Assembly (NCBI GenBank): GCA_900314365.1
Contig: OMVH01000282.1
Span: forward strand, 1-14,942
Direction of reading: 5' to 3'
From: an uncultured Prevotella sp.
Lineage (GTDB): Bacteria; Bacteroidota; Bacteroidia; Bacteroidales; Bacteroidaceae
Length of the DNA stretch: 14,942 nt
Below the pieces are notes generated by a model, which was not told where the DNA came from, did no database searches, and saw only the letters and a list, made by a program, of their open reading frames with translations. A program made the translations under genes and the position numbers. Within the stretch, counting starts at the first letter, position 1; each line of letters starts with the position of its first letter. Below are positions 1-7,170 of the stretch, piece by piece.

Positions 1-73
1 TTTTACAAGGCCAAAATAGGGCTTTTTCGGGCCTTTTTTAGCGGTTTTAAGGGCTCCTAATAGGCCTGTAAAA
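1..73. repeat. Imperfect inverted repeat bounding a ~50-bp core
   Basis: TTTTACAAGGCC at 1-12 is nearly the reverse complement of GGCCTGTAAAA at 63-73, with a single inserted base. The enclosed core contains further GGGC and GGCC words and the potential stem AAAATAGG (13-20) with CCTTTTTT (32-39), one mismatch. The left arm begins at the first base of the window, so the element may extend further. It could be a folded transcript end, or one unit of a dispersed intergenic repeat. It encodes nothing I can see. Confidence 0.5.
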
Positions 74-133
74 ACGCAAACACTTAATATGTAAACAGTT
101 ACAAACTCCTTCTATTTTGGCGTATTTGGGAGC

Positions 134-171
134 GAAGTAAGTCTTGCTTCAAAATATGCCCGTATTTTGGC
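134..171. repeat. Two adjacent small hairpins in intergenic DNA
   Basis: GAAGTAA (134-140) can pair with TTGCTTC (144-150) through one G-T wobble and a 3-nt loop. Immediately after, CAAAATA (150-156) pairs with TATTTTG (163-169) around a 6-nt loop. The 9-mer TATTTTGGC occurs at 113-121 and again at 163-171, a direct repeat at a 50-bp offset. The dense pattern is unlike ordinary spacer DNA and fits a repeated intergenic element. Confidence 0.45.
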
Positions 172-210
172 ACTTTCGCGTTCTTTTTTCTTTACAAACA
201 TTTTTGAAAC

Positions 211-227
211 CTTTGATTTTTGATACG
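211..227. repeat. Left copy of 17-nt exact repeat shared by the two ends of the window
   Basis: CTTTGATTTTTGATACG occurs here and identically at 14843-14859, both on the plus strand. The 10-mer AGTGTGCAAT follows 23 bp later at 251-260 and also occurs at 14827-14836, next to the other copy. The two copies lie in the only two gene-free stretches longer than 300 bp. A chance 17-nt match within 15 kb is unlikely even with AT bias, so a common element family is the simplest reading. Confidence 0.6.
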
Positions 228-455
228 CTTTTTCAGGCCGAAGCAAAGCAAGTGTGCAATCCAATTTCAGCCATTCAACATGGGTAATTTTGTTCCACAG
301 CGGAGTGTGCCCTTAGTGGCAGTCCGCTTTCCGGACAGATGTGGTCCAACGGACGGTGTTGTGCGATTTTCGGTATAGAGGCTGTTGCCGGTAGTTGTGA
401 GTCAGCGCTCTTTCTGTTCGTGGAAAAGGAATGTCGGTAAACAAGGTGTTTAGTA

Positions 456-785
456 TCAGACGTAGACAATGTGGAGACGTTCACTGACATCGAAGTCGTC
501 CATGAAGTTATCTCCTTTGTAGACGATGGTCAGGCCGCGGTATTCCTTGGGCACACGCAGGGTATCAAGGAGAAACCACTGCGGGCGTCCGTAGTCGTAG
601 GACTTTCCTTCAAGGCGCAGAGTGGATGAGGGATAGTCGATGAACCATAGCCCTCCCCCGATACAGCGGTCGGAAGGCTGCAGTAGGTCGCGATGCATCT
701 TCACGTAGCCTATGCGTAGCCTTCCGTCCATGGTGATGATGAATTTGGGTTCCACCGGTTTATTCTCCGAGTATTTGCGCAGCAT
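456..785 (-). CDS. Hypothetical protein overlapping bcp, 109 aa
   Basis: I do not recognise a named family. The 109-residue product has no signal peptide or membrane segment. The stretch from residue 15 to about 63 looks like a folded domain: a hydrophobic start (FIITMDGRLRIG), HRDLL, then CIGGGLWFID and a glycine/tyrosine-rich LEGKSYDYG motif. I have a general recollection of similar small uncharacterised Bacteroidota proteins but cannot name one. The ATG at 783-785 lies 26 bp inside the end of bcp, in another frame, suggesting translational coupling. Alternative starts are a GTG at 753-755, just past the bcp stop, and an ATG at 729-731, both of which would shorten or remove the unconserved-looking first residues. 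As the last gene of the yaaA-bcp unit it may be linked to peroxide stress, which is inference from position only. Confidence 0.7.
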   Translation of the reverse strand: MLRKYSENKPVEPKFIITMDGRLRIGYVKMHRDLLQPSDRCIGGGLWFIDYPSSTLRLEGKSYDYGRPQWFLLDTLRVPKEYRGLTIVYKGDNFMDDFDVSERLHIVYV

Positions 786-1212
786 GTTCCTTCACCTTTA
801 TTTGTTTGGGACGGAAGATGCTGGTCACGACACCATCGGTATCGGTAATGAATGTAGTGCGTAGAGTTCCCATTGTGGTTTTGCCGTACATCTTTTTCTC
901 TCCGTAGGCTCCAAGTTCTGTGACAAGCTTCTTGTCAGTGTCGCAGATGAGCGGGAAGGGGAGCGAATACTTTTCGATGAACTTGCGATGGCTTTCTGCA
1001 CCCTGGGTGCTGACACCCAATACGGCATAGCCCGCGTCGAGGAACCGTTGATAATTGTCGCGCAGATTGCAGGCCTCGTTGGTGCATCCGGGAGTGGAGT
1101 CGCGCGGATAGACATAGAGTACGAGCTTTTTGCCCTTGAAGTCGCTGAGTTTGATGGTTTTGCCGTCCTGGTCTATGCCCAGAGTTTCCGGCAGTCGTTG
1201 TCCTATTTCCAT
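760..1212 (-). CDS. bcp: Thiol peroxidase Bcp (atypical 2-Cys peroxiredoxin)
   Basis: This 150-residue protein is a peroxiredoxin of the Bcp/PrxQ class, which reduces hydrogen peroxide and organic hydroperoxides in the cytosol and is recharged by thioredoxin. The peroxidatic cysteine is C43 in the motif STPGCT, and C48 five residues later is the expected resolving cysteine, the spacing typical of PrxQ enzymes that form an intramolecular disulfide. The thioredoxin-like fold is supported by the opening KLVLYVYPRD strand and the later GVSTQGAESHRKF and LPFPLICDTD segments. Length matches the family (about 150-160). It starts 2 bp after the yaaA stop and its 3' end overlaps the next small gene by 26 bp, so the three are almost certainly one transcript. 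Confidence 0.96.
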   Translation of the reverse strand: MEIGQRLPETLGIDQDGKTIKLSDFKGKKLVLYVYPRDSTPGCTNEACNLRDNYQRFLDAGYAVLGVSTQGAESHRKFIEKYSLPFPLICDTDKKLVTELGAYGEKKMYGKTTMGTLRTTFITDTDGVVTSIFRPKQIKVKEHAAQILGE

Positions 1213-1214
1213 AG

Positions 1215-1982
1215 TTAAATTTTTTTGATGAAGTGAGGATGCTGAGCGTCCCCGAGTTGAGGTTGATAAGTGAATCCGGCAGTCTCGAAGTCGAGCAGGT
1301 CGTCAGGACTTTGAGCCTTTCGGAGGATAAGATGCCGTGCCATAGCGCCCCGACAGGTTTTGGCCAGTACTGCTACTATCTTGAATTGCAGGCCATTGTC
1401 AACATAGAAGAGAGGCTTCACGACGTTGACCTCGCTCTGCACACGCTTCCAGTCGAAGAGGTGTTCGTATTCTTCGGTACTCAGATGAATGAGCGTTCCG
1501 CCATCAGCCTTTACTGTCTTGATGAGGCTGTCGGTGAGCAGGGGTTTCCAAAAGTGGAAAACGTTCTCACCTCCGCAGGCTTGCAGTCGCATGTTGCCTT
1601 CAAGACGGTATGGGTGAATGGAGTCGAGAGGGCGCAGCAATCCATAGAGGAATGAGGTGATGAGAAGATGTTGCTGGGCATAGAGCAAATCGTCGTGGCT
1701 GAAAAGTTCGGCCTTCAGATACTTGTAGGCCTGCCCATTGTAGGCTATTATGGCAGGTTGGCTTCCTTTGGCATCGAAGAATTGCTGGTAGTGCCTGAGA
1801 GTCTCTTGAGCAATGCGCAAGCTGCATTTGAAGGCTTTGGCGAGGACCTCGGGCGACTGCTGTGCAAGTTCTCTGACAAGAGAGTTGGCTTCGTTAGCGA
1901 AGGCAGGCTTGGAGAGCTGCTCACTGACATTGACAGCAGACTGTGCCCGCATCGTCTTGGCACTGGCGAGTAAGATTTGCAT
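1215..1982 (-). CDS. yaaA: Peroxide stress protein YaaA (DUF328/UPF0246)
   Basis: The 255-residue product matches the YaaA family, which in E. coli lowers intracellular free iron during hydrogen peroxide stress and so protects DNA and proteins from Fenton chemistry. Visible family blocks are the N-terminal ILLASAKT, the central FLYGLLRPLDSIHPYRLEG (residues 111-129), IHLSTEEYEHLF (165-176) and the C-terminal AKTCRGAMARHLIL (207-220) followed by FETAGFTY. Length agrees with the 258-residue E. coli protein. I chose the ATG at 1980-1982 because it gives the expected MQILLASAKT start. The same frame stays open upstream to a GTG at 2054, but those 24 extra codons would be read from the terminator hairpin of the preceding gene. 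It is 2 bp from bcp, forming a coherent oxidative-stress pair. The molecular mechanism of the family remains poorly defined. Confidence 0.94.
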   Translation of the reverse strand: MQILLASAKTMRAQSAVNVSEQLSKPAFANEANSLVRELAQQSPEVLAKAFKCSLRIAQETLRHYQQFFDAKGSQPAIIAYNGQAYKYLKAELFSHDDLLYAQQHLLITSFLYGLLRPLDSIHPYRLEGNMRLQACGGENVFHFWKPLLTDSLIKTVKADGGTLIHLSTEEYEHLFDWKRVQSEVNVVKPLFYVDNGLQFKIVAVLAKTCRGAMARHLILRKAQSPDDLLDFETAGFTYQPQLGDAQHPHFIKKI

Positions 1983-2018
1983 GATGGTCGGCTTATGTCG
2001 TGTTCTGTTCCCTGAAGT

Positions 2019-2061
2019 AAAAAAGAAAAGGCTGCGCCGGCAAAGCGTCAGCACAGCCTTT
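2019..2061 (-). terminator. Strong intrinsic terminator of the galactose operon
   Basis: Read on the minus strand, an 11-bp stem (arms at 2051-2061 and 2027-2037, one G-T wobble, GC-rich centre) with a 13-nt loop is followed at once by a T-rich tail, TTTTCTTTTTT, ending near 2019. It starts 27 bp past the galM stop and ends only 36 bp before the yaaA ATG. It separates the sugar genes from the peroxide genes, so yaaA needs its own promoter or read-through. Confidence 0.9.
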
Positions 2062-2088
2062 CTGTAGAGTTAGCGAGTGGAAAGGGTC

Positions 2089-3261
2089 TTACTTCACCGA
2101 GAACTTGTATGCAGTGTGGTGATAGTATTTCTCACCCGGCTCAAGATATGGGTTGTACCATCCTTTCACGTGAGCAATCCATTTGTTGGGAGAGTCGGGG
2201 TACTTCTGTGTCTCGAGACAAACAGAGGCGCGCTGCGGGTACTTGATGCCCTTCTTGCCTACACGGGTGCCATCAAGGAAGTTGCCTGTGTAGACTTGGA
2301 TGCCCGGCTGGTCGGTGTACACTTCCATGAAGATGCCCGACTCTGGTGAGTAGAGGCTTGCAGCCACCTTGCTGAAGTCGCCTTTGCCGTCCTTGAACGT
2401 GTTGAGCACCCAGTTTTGGTCGTAGCCCCTGGCATTTTTGATTTGCTGGAAAGTGGAGTCGCCAATGGTCTCATAGAGAGCGTGCTTTTTGGTGAAGTCC
2501 ATAGGTGTACCGTAGACCGATTTGATTTCGCCTGAGGTCATGAATGTGCTGTCAACAGGAGTATAGCTGTCGGCATTGATGTAGAGCACCATGTTAGTAC
2601 CAGCCTTCGACGGATCACCAGAGAGGTTGAAGTACGAGTGGTTGGTCATATTGATGACGGTTTCCTTGTCTGTAGTTGCCTCATACTGGATGTCGAGCGT
2701 GTTGTTGCTCAGCAGTGTGTAGGTGACTTTTGCCGTGACATTGCCCGGGAAGTTGTTGTCGCCGTCGGGTGACTTCAGAACAAGCTGCAATGTGGTGTCA
2801 TTGGGTTGTGTAGCGTCGAACACCTTGTACTGCCAGCCGTCCGGGCCTCCATGGAGACAGTGCCCATAATTGTTGCGAGGAAGCTGTATCTTCTTTCCGC
2901 CACAAACAATTTGGCCGTTCTTGATGCGGTTGGCGTAGCGCCCGATGGCGGCACCGAAGTCGCTGGCGTTATGCACTGTGTCGGCATATTGAGCGATGTT
3001 GTCGTAGCCAAGCGTTACATCGGTGAGCTGGTCGTTCTTGTTGGGTACGGCGATGGAGACGATGCGCCCACCGAAGTTGGTGATGCAGACTTCCATCTTG
3101 CTTTGGTTTTTCAGCACGTAGAGTTTTACGGGCTTGTTGTTGATAGTTGTGTCAAATTTGGCGGGGTCGAGGCCAGACTCTGTGAGGCTGCCCGAACTGC
3201 AAGAAGCAAGCATGGCCATAACCACGCCTGCTCCAAGCACGAAAGCTTTAATATTCTTCAT
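2089..3261 (-). CDS. galM: Aldose 1-epimerase (galactose mutarotase), predicted lipoprotein
   Basis: This 390-residue mutarotase interconverts alpha and beta anomers of aldoses such as galactose. Active-site residues align with the GalM family: H137 in CLHGG, H208 in MTNHSYFNL, D281 in RGYDQNW and the catalytic base E350 in SVCLETQ. The N-terminus is a lipoprotein signal: charged MKNIK, a hydrophobic stretch, and the lipobox LASC with C21 as the acylation site. The residues after C21 (SSGSLTESG) lack the acidic cluster of Bacteroidota surface-export signals, so I predict a periplasm-facing lipoprotein. The ATG at 3259-3261 is chosen because it begins the signal peptide; an in-frame GTG at 3312 would overlap galK. 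It sits 44 bp after galK and is a paralog of the cytosolic GalM at 4522-5613. Confidence 0.93.
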   Translation of the reverse strand: MKNIKAFVLGAGVVMAMLASCSSGSLTESGLDPAKFDTTINNKPVKLYVLKNQSKMEVCITNFGGRIVSIAVPNKNDQLTDVTLGYDNIAQYADTVHNASDFGAAIGRYANRIKNGQIVCGGKKIQLPRNNYGHCLHGGPDGWQYKVFDATQPNDTTLQLVLKSPDGDNNFPGNVTAKVTYTLLSNNTLDIQYEATTDKETVINMTNHSYFNLSGDPSKAGTNMVLYINADSYTPVDSTFMTSGEIKSVYGTPMDFTKKHALYETIGDSTFQQIKNARGYDQNWVLNTFKDGKGDFSKVAASLYSPESGIFMEVYTDQPGIQVYTGNFLDGTRVGKKGIKYPQRASVCLETQKYPDSPNKWIAHVKGWYNPYLEPGEKYYHHTAYKFSVK

Positions 3262-3305
3262 TTTTGTTCTTTCTGAGGTATTTACGTTGGATCGAGAAGA
3301 GCGTC

Positions 3306-4466
3306 TCAGCACACTTTGTGCGAGCCGTCGCTGATGACCACGGGGATGATTTCAGGCTCGTGACCATATTTCTCGTTGAACTTCTTCTTTACGTCGGCGA
3401 TGAAATTGTCGTAGACATCATCTTTGACGAGGTTGATGGTGCATCCACCGAAGCCGCCGCCCATAATACGGCTGCCCGTGACGCCGTCTTCCTTAGCCAC
3501 ATCGTTGAGGAAGTCGAGCTCTTCACAGGATACCTCGTACTCTTTGCTCAGCCCATAGTGGGTCTCGTACATCTTCTTTCCTACTGTCTCGTAGTCGCCT
3601 GCATTGAGTGCATCACAGACAGCGAGCACGCGGTCTTTCTCGCCAAGAACGAAGTGGGCACGCGTATAGTCTTCAGCTGAGACTTCGGGCTTCACGGCCT
3701 CAAGCTCGTCCCAGTCAGCATCGCGCAGCGTCTCGAACTTCTTGTCGGGGAAGTGCTTGCCGAGAGCAGCCACTACGTTCTCGCAGCTCTGGCGGCGATC
3801 GTTGTAGGGAGAGCCTTTGAGCTCGTGCTTCACCTTGGAGTTTACAAGTACCAGCTTATAGCCCTGTGGGTCGAAGGGATAGTATTCGAACTCGCGGCTT
3901 CTGCAGTCGAGCCTCATGAGCTTGCCTTTCTTGCCAAAGACGGAGGCGAACTGATCCATGATACCGCAATTGACGCCAATATATTTGTGTTCTGTGGCTT
4001 GTCCGGCGAGAGCAAGATCCCACTTGGACACCTTGTTGTCACCGAAGAGGTCGTTGAGGGCGAAGGCGAAGCAACTTTCAAGGGCAGCGCTCGACGACAT
4101 GCCTGCACCAAGGGGTACATCACCTGAGAAGGCGGTATTGAAGCCTTTTACGTCAACACCAAGCTTGCGCATCTCCTGCACGATGCCGTAGATATAGCGT
4201 GACCATGTAGCTTTAGGACCGTTGGGGTCGTCAACTTTGAACTCCACTTTGTCCTTGAGGTCAATGGAGTAAGCTATGACTGTGTTGAGGCCATTGGGTC
4301 TTACTTCTGCCATGATTCCCTTATCAACGGCTCCGGGGAATACAAATCCACCGTTGTAGTCGGTGTGCTCTCCGATGAGGTTGATACGACCCGGAGAGAA
4401 ATAAATGTTGCCGGTCTTACCGTCGAAATGCTTAATGAAGCGGCTTCTTACGCGTTCTATATCCAT
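3306..4466 (-). CDS. galK: Galactokinase
   Basis: This 386-residue GHMP-family kinase phosphorylates alpha-D-galactose to galactose 1-phosphate with ATP in the cytosol, the committed step of the Leloir pathway. The galactokinase signature PGRINLIGEHTDYNGG spans residues 25-40, with catalytic R27. The ATP-binding GHMP motif PLGAGMSSSAALE is at 118-130, the catalytic aspartate is D171 in GIMDQF, and the third motif GGGFGGCTI is at 336-344. Length is close to the 382-residue E. coli enzyme. The start is the ATG at 4464-4466; two codons upstream lies a TTG (4470-4472) that is less likely. It lies between two mutarotase genes, 55 bp after one and 44 bp before the other, in an operon that lacks galT, galE or a transporter within the window. 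Confidence 0.97.
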   Translation of the reverse strand: MDIERVRSRFIKHFDGKTGNIYFSPGRINLIGEHTDYNGGFVFPGAVDKGIMAEVRPNGLNTVIAYSIDLKDKVEFKVDDPNGPKATWSRYIYGIVQEMRKLGVDVKGFNTAFSGDVPLGAGMSSSAALESCFAFALNDLFGDNKVSKWDLALAGQATEHKYIGVNCGIMDQFASVFGKKGKLMRLDCRSREFEYYPFDPQGYKLVLVNSKVKHELKGSPYNDRRQSCENVVAALGKHFPDKKFETLRDADWDELEAVKPEVSAEDYTRAHFVLGEKDRVLAVCDALNAGDYETVGKKMYETHYGLSKEYEVSCEELDFLNDVAKEDGVTGSRIMGGGFGGCTINLVKDDVYDNFIADVKKKFNEKYGHEPEIIPVVISDGSHKVC

Positions 4467-4488
4467 AATCAAATGTTGTTTTATAGGA

Positions 4489-4504
4489 TTAATGTGTTAA
4501 TGTG
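4489..4504. repeat. Perfect 8-bp tandem duplication between galM and galK
   Basis: TTAATGTG occurs twice head-to-tail (4489-4496 and 4497-4504) in the 55-bp gap between the cytosolic galM stop and the galK ATG. It lies in AT-rich leader sequence some 22-38 bp upstream of the galK start. It may be a replication-slippage scar, or may help set the length of the intercistronic leader. I see no ribosome-binding role. Confidence 0.6.
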
Positions 4505-4521
4505 AATATGCTGTTTTGTGC

Positions 4522-5613
4522 TTATTTCTCTACGCCAAAGCGATAGAGGGTGCGCTGGGTGTATTCCTCACCGGGATTGAGTACCACGGAAGGGAAGTAG
4601 GGGTGATTAGGGGAGTCGGGGAAATGCTGTGCCTCGAAGCAAACGGCACTGCGGCGTGGGAATGTCGCACCGTTCTGTCCTTTGTAGCCATCGGCCCAGT
4701 TGTCGGTATAGAACTGAACGCCAGGCTCTGTGGTCCAGACTTCCATGGTGCGACCACTTACAGGCTCAAGCACGCGCGCTGCGAACGAGAACTCGCCCTC
4801 TTCTTTCTTATTGAGTACGAAGCAATGGTCGTAACCGGCCCCGTTCCTGGTCTGCTCATCATCGGCATCGATGTCGTCGCCAATACGTTTCGGCTTGCGG
4901 AAGTCGAAAGGTGTGCCTGCAACCTTCAGGATTTCACCTGTAGGTATGGACGTGTTGTCAATGGGGATGTAATAGTCGGCGTTGATTTCGCAAATCATGT
5001 CCTCAATGGATGGTGTTGGATTTGCTATTCCGGCAAGTGAGAAGAATCCGTGGCTGGTGAGGTTGATGATGGTTTTCTTGTTGGTTGTTGCGTGGTATTT
5101 GATGATGAGCTCGTTGTCATCGGTGAACGTGTATGCAACCCATACCTCGAGCTCTCCAGAGAAGCCTTCCTCGCCGTAGGGGCTTGTATACTTCAACACC
5201 AGTCCGTGCTCATTTACCTGATTGGCATCCCAAACCTTAGCATTGAATCCCTTCTTGCCACCATGCAGGCAGTTGGGCCCATTGTTGATAGCAAGGTGAT
5301 ATTCCTTGCCGTGTAGTTGAAACTCGCCTTTGGCAATACGGTTGCCGTAGCGTCCGATAAGTGTTGAGAGATAGGGCTCTGGCGAATTGATTACATCCTG
5401 GATGTTGTCGTGCCCTTGGATGACATTGGCCAGGTTGCCGTTCTTATCCGGAACCATAATAGCCACGATGGCACCTCCGTAGTTGGTCACTGCAACTTCG
5501 TTGCCTTTACTGTTTCTTAAAATATAAAGATCAGTTTGTTTCCCATTGATTGTGGCCTGAAAATTCTCCCTTTTCAGGCCGCAGGCGTTTACTGCTTCCT
5601 TTGTGTTCATCAT
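4522..5613 (-). CDS. galM: Aldose 1-epimerase (galactose mutarotase), cytosolic
   Basis: This 363-residue mutarotase supplies the alpha anomer of galactose used by galactokinase. Family residues are present: H117 in CLHGG, H188 in LTSHGFF, D262 in GYDHCF and the catalytic E327 in AVCFEAQ, followed by the family motif HFPDSPN. The ATG at 5611-5613 (or the adjacent one at 5608-5610) is chosen because the frame upstream, although open to 5676, runs back through a clear promoter and its start region. The resulting protein has no signal peptide, so it is cytosolic, in contrast to its lipoprotein paralog downstream of galK. It is the first gene of the galM-galK-galM operon. The two paralogs diverge throughout, so this is not a recent tandem duplication. 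Confidence 0.94.
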   Translation of the reverse strand: MMNTKEAVNACGLKRENFQATINGKQTDLYILRNSKGNEVAVTNYGGAIVAIMVPDKNGNLANVIQGHDNIQDVINSPEPYLSTLIGRYGNRIAKGEFQLHGKEYHLAINNGPNCLHGGKKGFNAKVWDANQVNEHGLVLKYTSPYGEEGFSGELEVWVAYTFTDDNELIIKYHATTNKKTIINLTSHGFFSLAGIANPTPSIEDMICEINADYYIPIDNTSIPTGEILKVAGTPFDFRKPKRIGDDIDADDEQTRNGAGYDHCFVLNKKEEGEFSFAARVLEPVSGRTMEVWTTEPGVQFYTDNWADGYKGQNGATFPRRSAVCFEAQHFPDSPNHPYFPSVVLNPGEEYTQRTLYRFGVEK

Positions 5614-5645
5614 AAAATAGCTTTTAGTTATACTTATTATAGATG

Positions 5646-5677
5646 CAAAGTAAACCAAAAAAAACGAAGAGAGCAAA
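5646..5677 (-). promoter_or_regulatory. Bacteroidota-type promoter of the galactose operon
   Basis: On the minus strand, a -33 element TTTG (5674-5677) is followed by a 20-nt spacer and a -7 element TTACTTTG (5646-5653), one mismatch from TAnnTTTG. Transcription should begin near 5640, giving a leader of about 27 nt before the galM ATG at 5613. The spacer contains a run of eight T residues. Confidence 0.7.
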
Positions 5678-5795
5678 TATTATCTACTAAATTTGAGAGA
5701 CCTTCTGCGTTAAAAACAATTAATTGGTATGCTGCGCAGGAAAGGAAGCGAATGCCATGTGGTTGTTGCTTGTGGAATAAGCGGCTGACAGGCTG

Positions 5796-7115
5796 TCAGT
5801 CTTTGGAGGCGGCTTGTTGGTCTCTTCGGCCAAGATAGGTTAGGAAATCGGCAACGACGTAGCTGCTTCCTCCGACAAAAATAAAGTCGTCTTCACTTGA
5901 ATCCCGCAGTGCTGCTTCGTAAGCTTGTTGAACTGTTTGAAACATCTTTCCCATGATGCCGTGCTTCGTTGCTTCTTGAGCAACTTTTTCCACAGGGAAA
6001 GCTCGGTCACAGGAGGGTCGGGTGAAATAGAAGATACCGTCGGCGGGTAGTAAGGTCATCACAGTGGCTAAGTCCTTGTCGTCAACCATACCGAAGACGA
6101 TGCGTCTGTGCTGGCATGGTTGTGCGGATATCTGCGGACCGAGAAATTGCCATCCACCGACATTATGTCCTGTGTCGCATACTACGTTCGGTTTTTCTCC
6201 TACTTTCTGCCAGCGTCCCATGAGACCAGTAAGCTCACTCGCATGCGCTATGCCCTTGACAATGCTTTGCGGGTCGCGAATAAGATGGGAGTCGAGCAAG
6301 AGGCGTGCTGTACAGAGTACCGTGTTGACATTCTTCTCCTGGTATTTACCTGCAAGGTCACCATTGAGGTCTCCGAACGACACTGTTTGGTAAAGCCTTC
6401 CCATAGGAGAGAATGTAGGAACAGAGGTAACGACCTCTCTTTCTGTTTCGGCAAAGTGAATCGGGGCTTGCATGTCAGCTGCCTTGGCTTCGAAAACCGG
6501 TTTTGTTTCGGGCGTTGTCTCTCCAATGACGACAGGTACTCCTTTCTTGATAATACCGGCTTTCTCGCCTGCTATTTGTGCAAGTGTGTTACCAAGAAAC
6601 TGCATGTGGTCAAAGCTGATATTGGTGATGACTGAGACCTCGGGTGTTATGATGTTAGTGCAGTCGAGACGGCCTCCCAAACCAACTTCAATCACTGCGA
6701 TGTCAACGTGTTCTGAGGCAAAATAACTGAAAGCCATGGCTGTGACAAGCTCAAAGAACGACGGATGGACTGACTCTATGAACTGTCGGTTCTCTTCAAC
6801 AAAGCTTGTGACATAGTCCTGGCTTATACATTTGCCATTGACGCGGATGCGTTCACTGAAGTCTACGAGATGAGGAGATGTGTAGAGTCCTACTTTATAG
6901 CCGTCACTTTGCAGGATGGCGGCAAGCATATGAGAACAAGAACCTTTGCCATTTGTACCGGCTACATGCAGTGTGAGATAGTTCCTGTGGGGATGACCAA
7001 AATGAGCATCAAGGTCAAGCGTGTTCTGCAGTCCAGGTTTGTAGGCTGCTGGTCCTATATGCTCGAAAACGGCAGTGGAATGATAAAGATAGTCGATAGT
7101 GTCTTCGTAGTTCAT
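5796..7115 (-). CDS. folC: Bifunctional folylpolyglutamate / dihydrofolate synthase
   Basis: This 439-residue Mur-ligase-family enzyme adds glutamate to dihydropteroate or folates with ATP in the cytosol. The P-loop GTNGKGS is at residues 53-59 and the second FolC signature, EVGLGGRLDCTN, at 143-154. The EKAGIIKKG segment (184-192) carries the lysine region that is carbamylated in the family. The C-terminal domain contains DTGHNVGG (314-321), the equivalent of the usual DGAHNP motif, a variant worth noting. Length fits the family (about 420-440). The ATG at 7113-7115 is chosen because it begins the expected helix MNYEDTIDYLY; the frame stays open a further 61 codons into dnaJ, which is shadow. 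It lies 55 bp after dnaJ with a hairpin between them and no promoter of its own that I can find. Confidence 0.95.
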   Translation of the reverse strand: MNYEDTIDYLYHSTAVFEHIGPAAYKPGLQNTLDLDAHFGHPHRNYLTLHVAGTNGKGSCSHMLAAILQSDGYKVGLYTSPHLVDFSERIRVNGKCISQDYVTSFVEENRQFIESVHPSFFELVTAMAFSYFASEHVDIAVIEVGLGGRLDCTNIITPEVSVITNISFDHMQFLGNTLAQIAGEKAGIIKKGVPVVIGETTPETKPVFEAKAADMQAPIHFAETEREVVTSVPTFSPMGRLYQTVSFGDLNGDLAGKYQEKNVNTVLCTARLLLDSHLIRDPQSIVKGIAHASELTGLMGRWQKVGEKPNVVCDTGHNVGGWQFLGPQISAQPCQHRRIVFGMVDDKDLATVMTLLPADGIFYFTRPSCDRAFPVEKVAQEATKHGIMGKMFQTVQQAYEAALRDSSEDDFIFVGGSSYVVADFLTYLGRRDQQAASKD

Positions 7116-7126
7116 AGTCTTAAAAT

Positions 7127-7156
7127 GCAACTGCCTCCCCATTGGTGAGGAGGCAG
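7127..7156 (-). terminator. Hairpin between dnaJ and folC, possible weak terminator or attenuator
   Basis: On the minus strand CTGCCTCC (7149-7156) pairs perfectly with GGAGGCAG (7131-7138) around a 10-nt loop, starting 14 bp past the dnaJ stop. The following bases, TTGCATTTT, are only partly T-rich, so termination is probably incomplete. The stem ends 15 bp before the folC ATG, so it could also reduce folC expression relative to dnaJ or protect the upstream message. Confidence 0.5.
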
Positions 7157-7170
7157 CAGTTAGGGGCATA

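Larger units (their letters stand above)
1..455. other. Gene-free intergenic region rich in inverted repeats
   Basis: No credible gene lies here. A 71-codon open frame on the minus strand (275-490) has no recognisable motif, is low in complexity and overlaps the end of the 109-residue gene, so I treat it as chance. The stretch 1-260 is AT-rich and carries several short inverted and direct repeats (separate entries). The stretch 300-455 is less AT-rich and contains two small hairpins, GTCCG/CGGAC at 322-326 and 332-336, and GTCC/GGAC at 344-347 and 351-354. Neither is followed by a T-run on the minus strand, so I find no clear terminator for the operon that ends at 456. The whole stretch resembles the recurrent intergenic elements I associate with Prevotella genomes; that resemblance is recollection and untested. 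Confidence 0.6.

Noticed and set aside
208..227. Plus-strand promoter at the CTTTGATTTTTGATACG repeat
   Set aside because: The AACCTTTG-like -7 match lacks the leading T and has no clear -33 TTTG at either copy, and no plus-strand gene follows.
275..490. 71-codon minus-strand open frame after the 109-residue gene
   Set aside because: It overlaps the previous gene in a different frame, has no motif or signal peptide, and its composition looks random.
3608..4191. Plus-strand open frames opposite galK and other genes
   Set aside because: They are antisense shadows of strongly supported minus-strand genes and show no family motifs.
5614..5676. Longer N-terminus of cytosolic GalM that could be read as a hydrophobic signal peptide
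   Set aside because: The extra codons run through the -33 and -7 promoter elements and the predicted transcription start, so they cannot be translated from that transcript.
5785..5799. CTGACA/TGTCAG hairpin over the folC stop codon as a terminator
   Set aside because: The stem is only 6 bp with a 3-nt loop, overlaps the stop codon and has no T-run after it on the minus strand.
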